From Lingula anatina (lineage: Eukaryota > Brachiopoda > Lingulata > Lingulida > Lingulidae): a stretch of DNA of 64,000 nt. The position numbers and the translations under genes are program-made. Positions 47,787-60,284 of this stretch are shown in pieces. Numbering within the stretch: position 1 is the stretch's first letter; every line of letters begins with the position of its first letter. The stretch covers positions 349,082 to 413,081 of the forward strand of contig NW_019775406.1 of assembly GCF_001039355.2 (NCBI RefSeq), read 5' to 3'. The notes under the pieces were generated by a model that did no database searches, was not told the origin of the DNA, and saw nothing but the letters and a program-made list of their open reading frames with translations.

Positions 47787-47960
47787 CAGGCCCATGGCCA
47801 GAGGGGGGTGGGTGGGGGGGGGGATTCAAAGGGAGTGGGTTTCAAACAAATTGCCCTTTTTGCTGGGAAAAGGTGCGCTCTGGGTAAAATTATATAGGTA
47901 TATGGATGTTTCAAGGTAAAAGGTCCACTTTTGCAGAAAAAGACCCCTCCCCCTTTCCTT
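47787..47960 (-). mobile_element. CAGGCCCGTAGCCAG MITE, reverse orientation
   Basis: CAGGCCCATGGCCAGAGG, a poly-G tract, TTTTTGCTGGGAAAAGGTGC, GGTAAAAGGTCCACTTTTGC. The far inverted end is degenerate. Confidence 0.7.
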
Positions 47961-48109
47961 TGAAACGGGGTTGCAAATCCATTGTTGCTGTATGTTGTTT
48001 GTCTGTAAGAAATGATGAAGATCTCCTTGGGGATTTGGTTGACTTTATGGGTACCTAAAAATCTCTGGCACAAAGAGCAATGAACATATAGGGGCATTTA
48101 TTATTATTA

Positions 48110-48476
48110 TTTTTTTTTTTGGGGGGGGGGAGCTGTTTTCAATTATTACACTCCTCTAAATCAGTCCTCGAACTGCAAGTCAGGGTGTCAGATTCAGTGC
48201 TTGCACCCATGCTGCTATTGTTGTTTTTGTCTGTCTATCTGAAATGATGACGGATGATATTATGGCCATTGCCCAAGAAGGCAGANTTTTTTTTTTTGGG
48301 GGGGGGGGAGCTGTTTTCTTATTACACTCCTCTAAATCAGTCCTGGAACTTCAAGTCAGGGTGACAGATTCAGTGCTTGCACCCATGCTGCTATTGCTGT
48401 TTTTGTTGTTGTTGTTTTTGTCTGTCTATCTGAAATGATGACAGATGATATTATGGCCATTGCCCAAGAAGGCAGA
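48110..48476. repeat. Tandem duplication with N at the joint
   Basis: Sequence from poly-T/poly-G through AGCTGTTTTC to GCCCAAGAAGGCAGA occurs at about 48110-48285 and again at 48287-48476, separated by N at 48286. Copies differ at several sites and by a GTT-repeat indel, so they are less alike than the TDP2 duplicates. Confidence 0.85.
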
Positions 48477-50411
48477 ATCAATCTACTCATGCTCTGAAGG
48501 ATCTCTGGCATGGAGGGCAATCGTAGTTTCTATTTTGGAGAACTCGGGTTTGCTCTACTTCGCTTTACTTCCTACCTTCACCAACAAAATAACTAGCTAT
48601 TAATACACAATAACAAGCATTGTACAAGCTGCACAATATAGCACTTAACAGAAATTTTGGGTCTACATGATCACACAACGCGACAAAATTTTATTCAAGA
48701 GAAAACTCGCAGGACCAAACCCAGTGACCAAACAACAGGAAGGTAGATACTATAACCATCTAAGACTGATTGGGAATCAGAAGGGCTTGCGTCATGGGAG
48801 CAACCAGATTACTTATTTAGGAAATGAAATGTCTGAGAAGCAACAGGGCATCTCCGAGGTTGCACTAGACAAACAAACCGTGTTGCACTTTAGACATTTT
48901 AAGATATGGCTAATCAACCTGGAGATCCCATATGACATACATCATAACCTGTTTCTCGTTCCAAATTAATCCAAGTCTGAACTGGACTGGAGCACCTGTG
49001 AAGAATCGCAGAGATATTATGATGGGTGAAATAGAAGAACATAAATAGAAGTGTGTGTTTATGTGCGTGCATGCACGGGAGTGTGTGCATGCGTGCATAA
49101 GAGAGAAAGAGACAGAGGCAGTTCAACCACTTTATGATCTCATATAGCCAGTATATATATATATATATAATCCTCATTTCAGTTCACTTTACTATTCTTG
49201 CAATTTTTCATGTGTTGCATCTTTATGACATGGTGTGATAAATTGTATGGTAATAACTAACAATTTTGAAATACCCCATTTATTCTATATGTAATAATTG
49301 TTTCATTGTTTCAATTCTTCAAGATATTTCATTTTTAGTTATTCACATAAATGTTATTTTTGACATGAAACCAATCAATTTTTACAAATTTCAAATCAAC
49401 ATTTTAAAGCACAATGAAAAAATCCATTACACAGAATATCAAATTTTTTTTTCAAATTTAGAGAAGAATTACCATACAAAAGTGTAAGGTGTTCCTGTTA
49501 ATGTCAAAAGTTGCATCATATTTCTCAATTTTACAGAGTGCACTGAACCAGATGCTTCTCTGGAAGACAATCACATTTCCCACAAAATAGTCGCATTCCA
49601 CACAAATCCATCACGTGTACCTATAGAATATACTCTAGTAGTATTGTTTTTTTCACTTTGAGATCAATTGTGATTTTTGTTTTAGATTTATAATGTTGGA
49701 GATCTGAAACCACACCAATATTCAAATAATTCATTAAATTAGTAAAGTGTTGATGGCACTTTGCTCACCCAGCATTTTCAAATTGAATTCAGGCAAAGAA
49801 CATATTTTTGGTAAATGTTGTAAAAGTCAGTGTTACGCTAATATAAACTTGGTTAAATGAATCAGTATGCAGACTAGCTAACATTCTCAATGATTAACGA
49901 ATTAAACATGAAGGAGATCTTTATATTCATACCTCAGCTGTCATCTGGCAAGCCAACTTGTCAAGTTATGTAATACCATACACCGCAAACCTTACCGCAA
50001 CTCAAAACCACTTGAATATGATATTATTAACGGATCAATTAATCAAATTGGAGGAAGTCCAAAACTACTGAATGCAGCCTTGTTTTGAGTAAGGTAAAAC
50101 GAAGGAGGCCGAGAAAAAGTATATCCCGTATATCCTGTTATCGACCCCAGACTTCCTATTTCCTGAAGTCTGCCTGTTTTTTTCCTTCTACTTTGAACAC
50201 TCTTCCTTCTTCTAAATTAAACAGGCACCTGAAGACATTATATAATCTATCTGTCTATTCTTAATCCGTTTGTCGACTTCCTGTTAAAGACTCAATACTA
50301 TTTTGTTTTTACACCTTCAAGTAATGCATTTACTTCTATAAGCTTTAAAGTAGCAGGTGTTGCAGGCATCGTACCTCTAAGCATCCATTACATATCCCCA
50401 AACTATCACTA

Positions 50412-50624
50412 TTAGGGCTCATTCCCATTAAAACTATTGGTCTCCATAGCTGAATGCCATCAGTTTAATAAATGAACATGCCTCCTCTTGTTTCCAACTT
50501 TTCTGTATTTTACTCAACGTCAGGAAGAGGCATGTTAATCCATTAATCTGATTGCACTAAGCAAGAGTCCCTGCAGAGCTGGACTGACCTACGTAAACCA
50601 AGTGTCAATGGGAATGGGCCCTTA
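50412..50624. mobile_element. CATTCCCATT palindromic MITE, copy 2
   Basis: 213 bp from TTAGGGCTCATTCCCATT to AATGGGAATGGGCCCTTA, flanked by CACTA on both sides (50407-50411 and 50625-50629), a candidate 5-bp target duplication. The interior has GAGGCATGTTAATCCATTAA and CTGATTGCACTAAGC as in copy 1. Confidence 0.7.
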
Positions 50625-52752
50625 CACTACTTAACCACAAACTTGCCAATAAAGTGCAAAATTAAATGCTTACCTTTGACGGAGCTCACATTATTGCCTT
50701 TAAAAAGTCGCCCAAAACTACATGCATATGGGAAATAAAAGACTAAAATTCTCTTAGCCCCCAGGGAAATCCTTAAAGGTTAACAACGAGTCTGCAGGTG
50801 CTTGCAACTGAGATTTGAGTGAAATCCACAACGCCACATGGAAGAATAAGCAAAAACACCACATAGAAGAATAAGCAATAAGTTTGCCTGAATGTTCCAT
50901 CTATTTAAGCGGTACAAAAAAGCTGAGGCTACACTCAACATGCTGGGGACTGTCTCACACTGTAAATTGTAATTTTGGGGGGACAAGTTAAATATAAGAC
51001 ACCTTGAGGAATTTTGAGAAACAAACTTTGACTGGCAAAAACTTTTCCCCAGCTCAAATTCAGCCATCTGAAAAAGGAAATTCTTTTTGTGAAAAAGTGG
51101 GTCGTTTTACTTTGAAAACTTTTTATTTTACATGGCATAGAATTTACCTACAAGGTGTATATACATGAGAGGACATACCTCTTCACAGCCAAAAGGGCAG
51201 TTCTTTCTATCCATCTGCCTCTTTCACTCTAGATCTACAGTCTTAGCTACTACAAAGACCTGTCTTAGATAAAAAAATATATGAATAAAAAAAGAGATGA
51301 CCCCACAGTTTACAATATTGTATGTGACATGCTCATACACTCATTACAATCTAACCTTACTCATTAGGATTATGTCTCCTCCTTAGTTTATCTCTATAAT
51401 TCCTATACAATGTATCATCTTTAAACATCCTCAATCTGCACCAGTTGGTTGTTCAAGTCCAAATGCTCTATGGCAGATCGCTTTTATCTTCTTATAATCA
51501 GTACTTACATCTCATTATACTCTATACAGATACAAAGGAAGGCTAAAAATAAACAATTATTCAGCAAGACAACAAATTCATAAATCTAATCTAATCTAAT
51601 AACTCCATCAGTTATGATTCATCAGAGAAAAAGAAACCCCCAAAACACCATAAACATGATCACCATAAAACAACCCACCTTTTTTCCATTTGGCCTATAA
51701 ATAATTTTCTGTCATGATTCATAAAAAGGGAAGACGGAGATGTCTAAGAATAACTATTTTAATCCAGGCTCCATTAGCAGTGATTATCCCACAATGTCTC
51801 GACTGTTCCTGGCGTTAATGTTACTACAATCAACCCTGCCTCTCTGCCTTCTGGCTTTACTTTTGAGAGACTAAGTGTGAACGAAAAAAAAAAAAAAAGA
51901 ATAAAAATAGCGCCATCTGCCACAGCATTATACTGGGGTTAACAAGGGGGTTATCTGTAGGAAATTGTGAAATAAAAATGAAAGAGTTGTATATCTATTA
52001 TCGATAGATATTATATGGGTTCTGGATGTCACGTGACTTGTACGTGTGCTACTACATGCTTGAACAGGTTAGGCCTAAACATGTTGAATAAGATAATTTA
52101 CCTGTGTAAAAAGTAGAAGAACTGAAAGAAATGGAAGCTAGAGTTTGGCAGATTACTCTGAGATCTCTTGGAATGTGGGGTTATCAAATGGGGGAATGTT
52201 TTTGAAACTTTGCCATGAAAATACGAAGATTGCAGCTTTAGGTTTAGTTCAGTTGTGGTGGAAAAATGTGTCAAATGGTTGTCATAGAAAAAAAAAACTG
52301 TGACAAAAAGATCACATCACAAGACACAAAAAAGTGTACTGCTTTGATTTTATAAAGTACAACTACTGTCTACAAGAGAACAAAGAATATGGTAAATTAT
52401 CAGATATAGAATTCGAATCAAGGGAAAAACTGTTAAGTTCTTTCTTACTTATTTAAAATGCACCCTAGAATATTGGATGGATAATTAGAAAAGAAAATGT
52501 GAACAAGATTTCCATTAGCTGTGTTTAAATGCATAGCAGCACGCAGAAATGTCACAATACCTTGAACATCCCAGATATCTGTTTTCAGTTTATTAAAATA
52601 ATATCTTATTTCATCAAGAATGCCTGTGCCATAAGACTTTAATCTATGTATCAAGACACTTTGCTGCTGAAAAAATAATCCCTAAGATTAACTGATAGTT
52701 TGAATGACTGTTTGTCACTTCAATAACCTCAAGTAAATGTGAGAGTTTAAGA

Positions 52753-52976
52753 GTGCATTCCCAGAGATTTAGATCGATCCAGAGATTTAGATTTAGACCT
52801 ACCTAACTCCCTGGGGGTTCACGCTAAATTGCTGTCAGCCGAGCGCGCACCATAGTTAATTATCCCCTTACAGCTTTTAGTAGGCGTGGCAGACACTTAA
52901 GCCGGCTAAGCTGACAGTAATCTAGTGAGACTCCCCACAGGGATAGATCGATCTAAAATCTATGGGAATGGGGTCT
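52753..52976. mobile_element. GATCGATC palindromic MITE, copy 3
   Basis: GTGCATTCCCAGAGATTTAG on the left and ATAGATCGATCTAAAATCTA then GGGAATGGGG on the right. The interior has CCCTGGGGGTTCACGCTAAA and TAGTAGGCGTGGCAGACACT. Opposite orientation to copy 2. Confidence 0.75.
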
Positions 52977-53670
52977 AAGTTAAAATTGCCCTAATTTGTA
53001 CCCCATATTTTTGAAATTTTTTTTTTTTGAAAGTTTATTTTGAATGCCATATTTGGCCTATTTTGTATGTGCCTTCCTTTCAAACTTTCATGTTTAGGTT
53101 AATGCACTTAGCCGTAGCAACCAGTACAATGTGGTGAATAACCATCATAACGCTAGGTACCAATTTTCTTTGTTCGTTTCATCAAAATTTCAAAATGATG
53201 TAACTGCAATAAAACCTGCATCATTAAAATTACAAAGGTTTATCAACTCTTCTTCAGCATAACCATATATTATGTCGCTTAGAAATTGTAATCCAGGCCA
53301 CTACAAGCTAGGTATACTAGTAATTATTCTAGAAAATGTACTACACTGTATTACACATGCAAACATATTTTGCTTTGCTGTTTTTTCATTAACTTAAAAA
53401 ATTGATCTTTGAGACAGCCTATTTCGGTTTTTAAACATTCAGCCAATTATTTGCCATGTCTTCATTTTTGTTTCCAATGTTTTTCAGGCACTTTGCCCTT
53501 TGATGTTAAATGTTTTAGCCCACCACAATAACAAAACACAATCGAACTTAATGTTTTCATTTTCTTTAACAGGCAACCTGCTTTATCATTTAGCAAATTA
53601 TTTCAACTGTCATTATCTTGGTTGTTAACTGATCCAGTACCAGACGACCTTTTGCAAAACAGATTTTAAG

Positions 53671-54080
53671 ACTGGGTTCCCATACCTAGCAGGGGCGGAT
53701 TTAAAGGCTGTCTTCTGGGTCTTCCAGAAGACAGTCAGATTTTCAAGTTTACATTGATGGGTATCCATTTTTTTCTGTCGGAAGATGGTCAAAAATGGAG
53801 GATGGATCAACAAAGGTAATTTGGAAGACTATCAGAAAAACCTCCAGATCTGCCCCTGCCTAGATCAATCTAGTATCGATCCATCTCCGAGGGATTTTAG
53901 CTTATGTAGCTTAGATGTCTGGCACGCCTACTAAAACTGCTAAACGATAATTAATTAGTCCCTAGCAGCTTCAGTAGGCATGACAGACATATAAGCCGCT
54001 TAAGTGGATTGCGATTTAGCGAGATTCCCCTCAGAGATAGAACAATCCACAGTTTGTACAATACAGTCTGGGAATGATCC
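53671..54080. mobile_element. GATCGATC palindromic MITE, copy 4, split by a CAGGGGCGG element
   Basis: The left arm GGGTTCCCATACCTAG resumes after the nested element as ATCAATCTAGTATCGATCCA. The right arm GATAGAACAATCCACAG ends at CTGGGAATGATCCC. Without the insert the length is about 236 bp. Confidence 0.65.
53690..53858 (+). mobile_element. CAGGGGCGG MITE, full length, nested in a GATCGATC element
   Basis: 169 bp, perfectly flanked by CCTAG (53685-53689 and 53859-53863). It interrupts a palindromic element spanning about 53671-54080. Confidence 0.85.
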
Positions 54081-54775
54081 CTAGTAAGTTAAAGGATTAT
54101 ACACCATTATTTCAAATTATTTGTAGTGCCTTATTTCAGTTGTTGTTGACCTGACTACAGCCACTGAACCAGCAACAGAAGACCTTATTCAAAACAGGCT
54201 TTAAGTCAAAGGATTCAGCATTATTTCAAATTTTGTGTCTTTCAGAAACTGATAAATTTCCCGCATTATCCAACACAGAGAATTGATCCAATGCCATAAA
54301 CAGATTTGATTCTGATTTTGTCTTACAGAAATTGATATTAAATTTCATTTTTTTCTTGATTGTCCTAATCATTACTTGAATTGAATCAATCCAACACCGT
54401 AAACAGATTTCATCCTGAAATTTTGGTGATGTTATTTAGTGGCGTATTTACAGTCTTGTGGGGATTGATTGCTTATTTTTGTACTCCAAAATAAATTCTG
54501 GGGCCTAATAAACTCTTCTGTAGGTTACATAGGGACCCAAAGTTAAAAAAAAACTACACTAATGTTAGGACAGCTGGTGCATCAACAGCAAAAGAAACTT
54601 GAAAACCCCAATAGAATTACAGAAAAAATATATATTTACAGAAAAAAAGGGATAATATTCCCAACAGAATCAACAGGCCTACATGGTCTCACAGCTGGCT
54701 TCTTGTGATTCTTGGCAATGTTACTGAGAATCTGAGAAACTCAATTATTAGTGTGAAGTAGAGAAGGGCATGATT

Positions 54776-55215
54776 TAAGGTGATGACAGGATTGATGGTG
54801 ATAATGTAGGCTTTAAAGTGATAACACAGGATTGACAATGATAATGTAGGATTCAAAGTGATAACACAGGATTGATGGTGATAATGTAGGCTTTAAAGTG
54901 ATAAGACAGGATTGACGATGATAATGTAGGATTCAAAGTGATAATAAAGGACTGATGGTGATAACATAGGATTCATGGCGATAACATAGGATTCAAGGTC
55001 ATAACATAGGATTGATGGTGATAATGTAGGATTGATGGTGATAATGTAGGATTGAAGGTGATAACATAGGATTAATGGCGATAACATAGGATTTACGGTA
55101 AAAACACCAGATTTAGGTGATAATGCAGGGTCAAAAAAGATAACAGGATTCAGAATAATAAAACAGGATTTTCTTGACAACACAGGATTCAAAGTGATAA
55201 CAAATGATTCATGGT
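54776..55215. repeat. 20-bp minisatellite with 80-bp higher-order unit
   Basis: About 22 tandem units of consensus ATTGATGGTGATAATGTAGG. Four consecutive unit variants form an 80-bp block repeated at 54791-54870 and 54871-54950. Later units drift (GATAACATAGG) and decay toward 55200. Confidence 0.9.
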
Positions 55216-56124
55216 AACAAGAACTGCATCATCAGATACTTCTATACTTAACCTTCCCCAAGTATCATGAGTAGATTCACTCTAACTGAAGGCACTCTTA
55301 TGTGCTTCAAAGTGAATAAATTGCCAAGAGACATAACAATAAATTTATTTCCCCCGACCCACCACTGATATCAGACTTAAATATTAAAATAAATTCATAA
55401 CGTCCCTAATTAAGGATATACTATGTATGGAGAAACCATCCTGCTTCACGTATACAACCTAATACTATAACAAGTGGCTACATGTAAGTGTTATGCCCAT
55501 TAGCATTTAGTATTCATATTTACTATAATTTAACTTCTTTCCAGAGGACTACCTATGCATGTTATTTCCATTATGGATAATATCAGAAATAAATCAGGAA
55601 GTTCGCTGAAGTTCAAGAAAGGTTCCAGAAGTTCACATATCCTCAATGTCGATGAGATCTAACATTCAAACTACCTGTTTGTGAAAATATTGATCATGAA
55701 GGAAATGATTAAGTCTAAGATGAAAACTACAGTATTTCTGCTACCTATACTTTATCAAATTTTTGTGTGGCATTTTTCTGTCTTTGCAAAGGATAAAATC
55801 TTGCTTGCAAAAATCTTAAACAAAACACAAGCTGTTATCCAAATTCAAAATGAAGGTTGTAAACACATAGGTAACAAATTACCAATATTAACATATAAAG
55901 TTTCTATAATGCACCCCTTTGACCCGGCTCTGCAAGAGAGCCATTTTCTTAATCTATTCCTTTGATGGTACTGAGTTTGTTTTTATCTAAGTGGAAATGG
56001 AGAACACGCAGTAAATCTGATAATTCAAGTTTAGTTTGAGTATATAGATTTAAATTATCAATAGTATTTTAGCAAACTGCAAAATGACAAAAGCAATGAT
56101 AACAACAAGTATCATCAGATATCC

Positions 56125-56303
56125 AGGCCTCCTTCAGAATGGGGGACTAACTAGTCCGAGGGTCAAATATGGCTGACCCACTTGAATACTCCCCCAAGGG
56201 ATAACTATCCAGTGTTTATTAGCGGATTAGATGGCAAGCTTTGTAGTAGGTTGACCATATTTGACCCTCAGACTAGTTAGTCCCCTATTCTGAATGGGGC
56301 CTT
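56125..56303. mobile_element. MITE with GGGGACTAACTAGTC inverted ends
   Basis: AGGCCTCCTTCAGAAT, then GGGGACTAACTAGTCCGAGG and GTCAAATATGG, is mirrored by CCATATTTGACCCTCAGACT and AGTTAGTCCCC, then ATTCTGAATGGGGCCTT. Over 45 bp of each arm pair with few mismatches. Related sequence lies at 35,670-35,760 and 40-86. Confidence 0.75.
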
Positions 56304-57219
56304 ATAGCTATAGGCAGCAATTCAAATGACTGCAGGTGTGGAGCTGGGAAAGAACTGGTATTTGGTTAAAAGTACTTCAGTCATCTGATAAGACATCTAA
56401 GGTAAATTTACCCAGAAACTCTCTCATTCTGTGTACTGGAAATAAAATGGAAGGAAATAGTTAGAAAACAGAGGAAGAATTCAATCAACAGTGAATGTTA
56501 GTTTAAAGTGGACAGGGATACTAATGAAACACCAATACACACACACAGCTCCAAAAAAATTCCAAGTACATACTTCTTTTAAATAGCCTCCTATCCTAAT
56601 GGCATCTCTGGATGTTTATCCTAGATATAAGTAAAGATAAAGCCCACAGACACCATCTGCTTGTCCCGACCTGGTGAGAAAGAGGAGTTAAAACACATTT
56701 AAAACACAAAACTAAAGTTTACGCATGCTTTCAAGTGGGTATATCTTACATGCGTATGTTGAAAGAGAAGTCAAACTGTTCAGGTACAAAAACCCTTGAT
56801 ATGTTTGTGTATGTGAATTAACACTAAAACACATGCTTTTCAAACCGACATTTAAGTTCACATTTAACGTAACTGAAAATGAGGCAACCAAGCATCGTTT
56901 GTGTACAAAAATAGCGAGTTAAGTACATGATTTTCAAAACAATGTTTAAGATCGTTTACAAGAGGACAGGTACTAGTAGAGTCTTAAGTGAACCCCTTGC
57001 TATTAGGGATGTACAGATCAAATATACACTGTATACGGATTCGTACACACAGGGGCTCTTGCCTGTCAATCTTACCGATGCACTTAGAATAAGTTATGTC
57101 AAAAAGTATCATCTGGGAAAATATATCATACCTGACACTGGTTATATGGTGTTACAGAAAACAGCTAGGTACCAAGTACTTTTTGAAAGAATACTACAGT
57201 GCTTGTATAAATATATATC

Positions 57220-57396
57220 CCTTAGCAAAATGAAAAGTTTGCAGCTATGTTGCAGCAACAAAATTGCAAGAAAAAAAATTTATTGCTGCTAATTTGCAGC
57301 TATATTGCAGCAAATTTGCAAGAAGAAATTGCAGTTTGCAGCAAATTAGCAACAACTTTGCTGTGAATTTGCAGCAGGCCTGATATTTTGCTTATA
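57220..57396. mobile_element. MITE, CCCTTAGC family, copy 2
   Basis: Begins CCCTTAGCAAAATG. Near its far end it reads GCAGGCCTGATATTTTGC, the reverse complement of the start region of copy 1. The last terminal repeat is eroded (GCTTATAAA instead of GCTAAGGG). The body has the same AATTTGCAGC repeats. Confidence 0.7.
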
Positions 57397-58509
57397 AAAG
57401 ATATACAGTCTTAATTCGCCCCTTGTTGGCTTTAGAAACAAGGTATTTTGGTGGTGGGGCTTCCTCAACAATTAATTTTTCTTTTTAAAAATATTGGAAT
57501 ATGTGCCCATTACAATAATAAATGGAGTCATTCTTGCTGGGTTTTACTACAAATGTGTAGTAACAAACATGTACATGTATCTATCACCAAAAAGAAAACA
57601 CATGCATGTGCTAGTTTTTACATGACTTGTTGAAGAGACATAACTGTCAGAACACTTACTTCACCTGTCAGGATTCTAAGAGAGAAGCTGTTACTTTATA
57701 ATTACATCACTGCTATGGGTCTTGAGGTGAGGATCAACAGGATCAACAGGCTAAACCAACTTCACAGCATGGATTGATAAGAAAGTCAGCTTTTTTGGAG
57801 CTATAGAACCAATATGTAATAGAATTGGTGCATTGCCTTGAGGTTGAGTGCCCTCTTTCATTTTGCAATAATTGGTACGGTTCCTGTAAGGCCAACAGGA
57901 TATGTGTGCTTAATTAAAAACATTAATGAGTCAGGTATAGGATAATGATCACATGTTATAAATACTTCTTCAGTACAGCTAGGGCATTTAGTGAAGTTGA
58001 AACCACTTTGTGATTCCCAAAGCAACTTCTCAATTTATATATAATTCAAAATAAAATTAGTGAAACTAATTCTTCTGATTGAATATGGTCATTTCACGAG
58101 GTGCATTATTTTCTCTTGCAAATGGGTTATGATATGAGTTCTAATATATAAGTTTTTATATCCAAGTTCAATCGTTAAGGATCACGGCAGCTGATGACAA
58201 TGACAGGATAACATGGGAACAGACAAGGGGCAGTGATGTAAAGGGAAAACATCTTACTTGCACTAAATCTGTCAAAACTTTTTACTCGTTTGGCAGATTT
58301 CTGGTAGCAATTTGTGGTACGTTTTTTTTTGTTTTTTTTTCAGATATATGCCAGTAATGTCAGGTGCATTTTAAGGATTGTGGGTAGATTGTCATAAAAG
58401 GCAGATGCACAGACAGAGATATGGACAAACTAGTATACTACACAAAGTAGAATCAGTGACTGACTGCATGAGTAACAGGCAGGCAGGCAGACAGTTGGAC
58501 AGAAACAAA

Positions 58510-58520
58510 GAGAGAGAGAG

Positions 58521-58556
<36 letters not shown>
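58510..58556. repeat. (GA)n microsatellite
   Basis: GA repeats with one AAACA interruption, preceded by (GGCA)n at about 58478-58490. Confidence 0.9.
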
Positions 58557-58560
<4 letters not shown>

Positions 58561-59365
58561 TTAACAGACTGACATACAAAAAAGGGAAATGCCATTATTT
58601 TATTCTATATTTATTTGTTCTATACAATTTAAATCAAAATTTAAATGCTCTGTTTAAATAACCATAAGAAGAATCCTGTGGCTACAACAGACAAACATTG
58701 ACCAATTTCTACTACTGACCCAGAGGCCGGCTGTTACGGTTGCGAACCATCATTCTGGAGGTGAATTCTGTTTTAACTTTCACCTGCTGTTTCTGAAAGG
58801 TGTGGCCACAGGTAGACTTCAGCTGCAGTAGTTTAACAACTACAGGTGAGAAGGCGATCAATGCTCTAAACACACCCTAAGGTGGGGTATCCTGTAATTT
58901 GTCCAAACATGAAGCTACTGCTGTTCTACAGTATCTGTTTATTTATCTTCTATCTTGGAATTTTTTCTTGGATTTTGTGTACACTCGTTCAAAAATCATT
59001 AGGATCTGGTTTCTACTTTTATAATGATAATATATATGTAATCTAAAAACAAATACATTTACATCAACTGATTTAAATTTGATAACTTAAGTACTGTTAT
59101 CAAGTTGATCTTATACTCCCCCCCCCCAAAAAAAAAAAGTTTAATTTCAAATAATTTAAAACTACATAAGACAACATAAAATCAATGTTTCTAATAATAA
59201 ATTGCTATACCAAAAAATATTGCACTCCACATGGAATTTAAATAAATATAATAATGAAAATTTTCTAGTATCTGAAGGGATTGTATGGATCACCTGTAAC
59301 ATCATCAATATAATTTTGTATAATTCAGCACTCAAATAAAATAACATCAAAATATAGCATATCAG

Positions 59366-59541
59366 CAGGCCCATAGCCAGGTGGGTTCGAGGGGGTCAAA
59401 AGACCCCCCCCCCCTCCTTTTTTTGCTGGGAAAAGGTCTCCTCTGGGTAAAATTTTATCTAGGTAAAAGAAGGTTTCATGGTAAAAGGTCCACTTTTTCA
59501 GAAAAAGAACCCCCCTTTTAAAATCGTTGGCTACGGGCCTG
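59366..59541 (-). mobile_element. CAGGCCCGTAGCCAG MITE, complete, reverse orientation
   Basis: CAGGCCCATAGCCAG and GTTGGCTACGGGCCTG bound 176 bp. The interior has TTTTGCTGGGAAAAGGTCTC and GGTAAAAGGTCCACTTTTTC. It is the best preserved copy. Confidence 0.8.
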
Positions 59542-59967
59542 ATCTAACATCTCAAAAATAGGCAGCGCCCACTTCTGACCCTCCCTCTCTTCCTACGCTA
59601 CATGTACACCAAGTCATTAAAAACAAAAGCCTCCAGCGATATCACATATACACAAGCACCAGGTGTACATCAGCGCAATTTCCAGCTCGACCATCTTCCG
59701 TGATTAATGCTGACGCACACAACACGCTTCTAAAATTTCTAATTTCTCACTTGTAACATTATTTCATACCTTTATTGATTGCCCTCTATTCAGTAGGCAG
59801 CAACCTGTCACATCCTTCTGGATGAAATGCTATTGTTTTGCTGATGTCCTGAAACATTAGGACTATAATATAGTCCATTTTTTGATAAAACACTTTATTG
59901 CATGTATATCTTAGGCTAAGGGAAGGAACAATTTATTAGATATATGTCATTAAAGTTTGCACATGCA

Positions 59968-60095
59968 CACCCTTTTTGCTGGGAAAAGGTCCACTCTGTG
60001 TAAAATTTGATCTATGTACTTGAGGATTTTATGGTAAAAGGTCCACTTTTTCAGAAAACGAACTCCCCCCTCTGAAATTGCTGGCTACGGACCTG
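59968..60095 (-). mobile_element. CAGGCCCGTAGCCAG MITE, left end missing
   Basis: Starts CCCTTTTTGCTGGGAAAAGG and ends GCTGGCTACGGACCTG. It lies 430 bp from the complete copy in the same orientation. Confidence 0.7.
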
Positions 60096-60235
60096 CATAC
60101 ATATACTGACATTTATGCACACACATATACCTGCAATCTCACATTAACACACACATACACTCATATGTTATGCATGAACACATGCATAAACACAATGTAT
60201 ACAAGCCCATTTTTCTCTCTTTCTCTCTCTCTCTC

Positions 60236-60239
<4 letters not shown>

Positions 60240-60281
<42 letters not shown>
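60240..60281. repeat. (AC)n microsatellite in a CA/TC-rich tract
   Basis: About 21 CA units preceded by (TC)n, within a CA/TC-rich stretch from 60110 to 60360. Confidence 0.95.

Positions 60282-60284
<3 letters not shown>

Noticed and set aside
54893-55192. 99-codon minus-strand frame with NPMLSP-like repeats
   Set aside because: It is the translation of the 20-bp minisatellite; the repetition comes from the DNA repeat.
54776-55215. CRISPR-like array
   Set aside because: Units are contiguous with no unique spacers and the genome is eukaryotic; it is a minisatellite.
56927-57292. 121-codon plus-strand open frame
   Set aside because: It runs into the CCCTTAGC MITE, resembles no family, and at this A+T content one or two such frames are expected by chance in the window (rough estimate).
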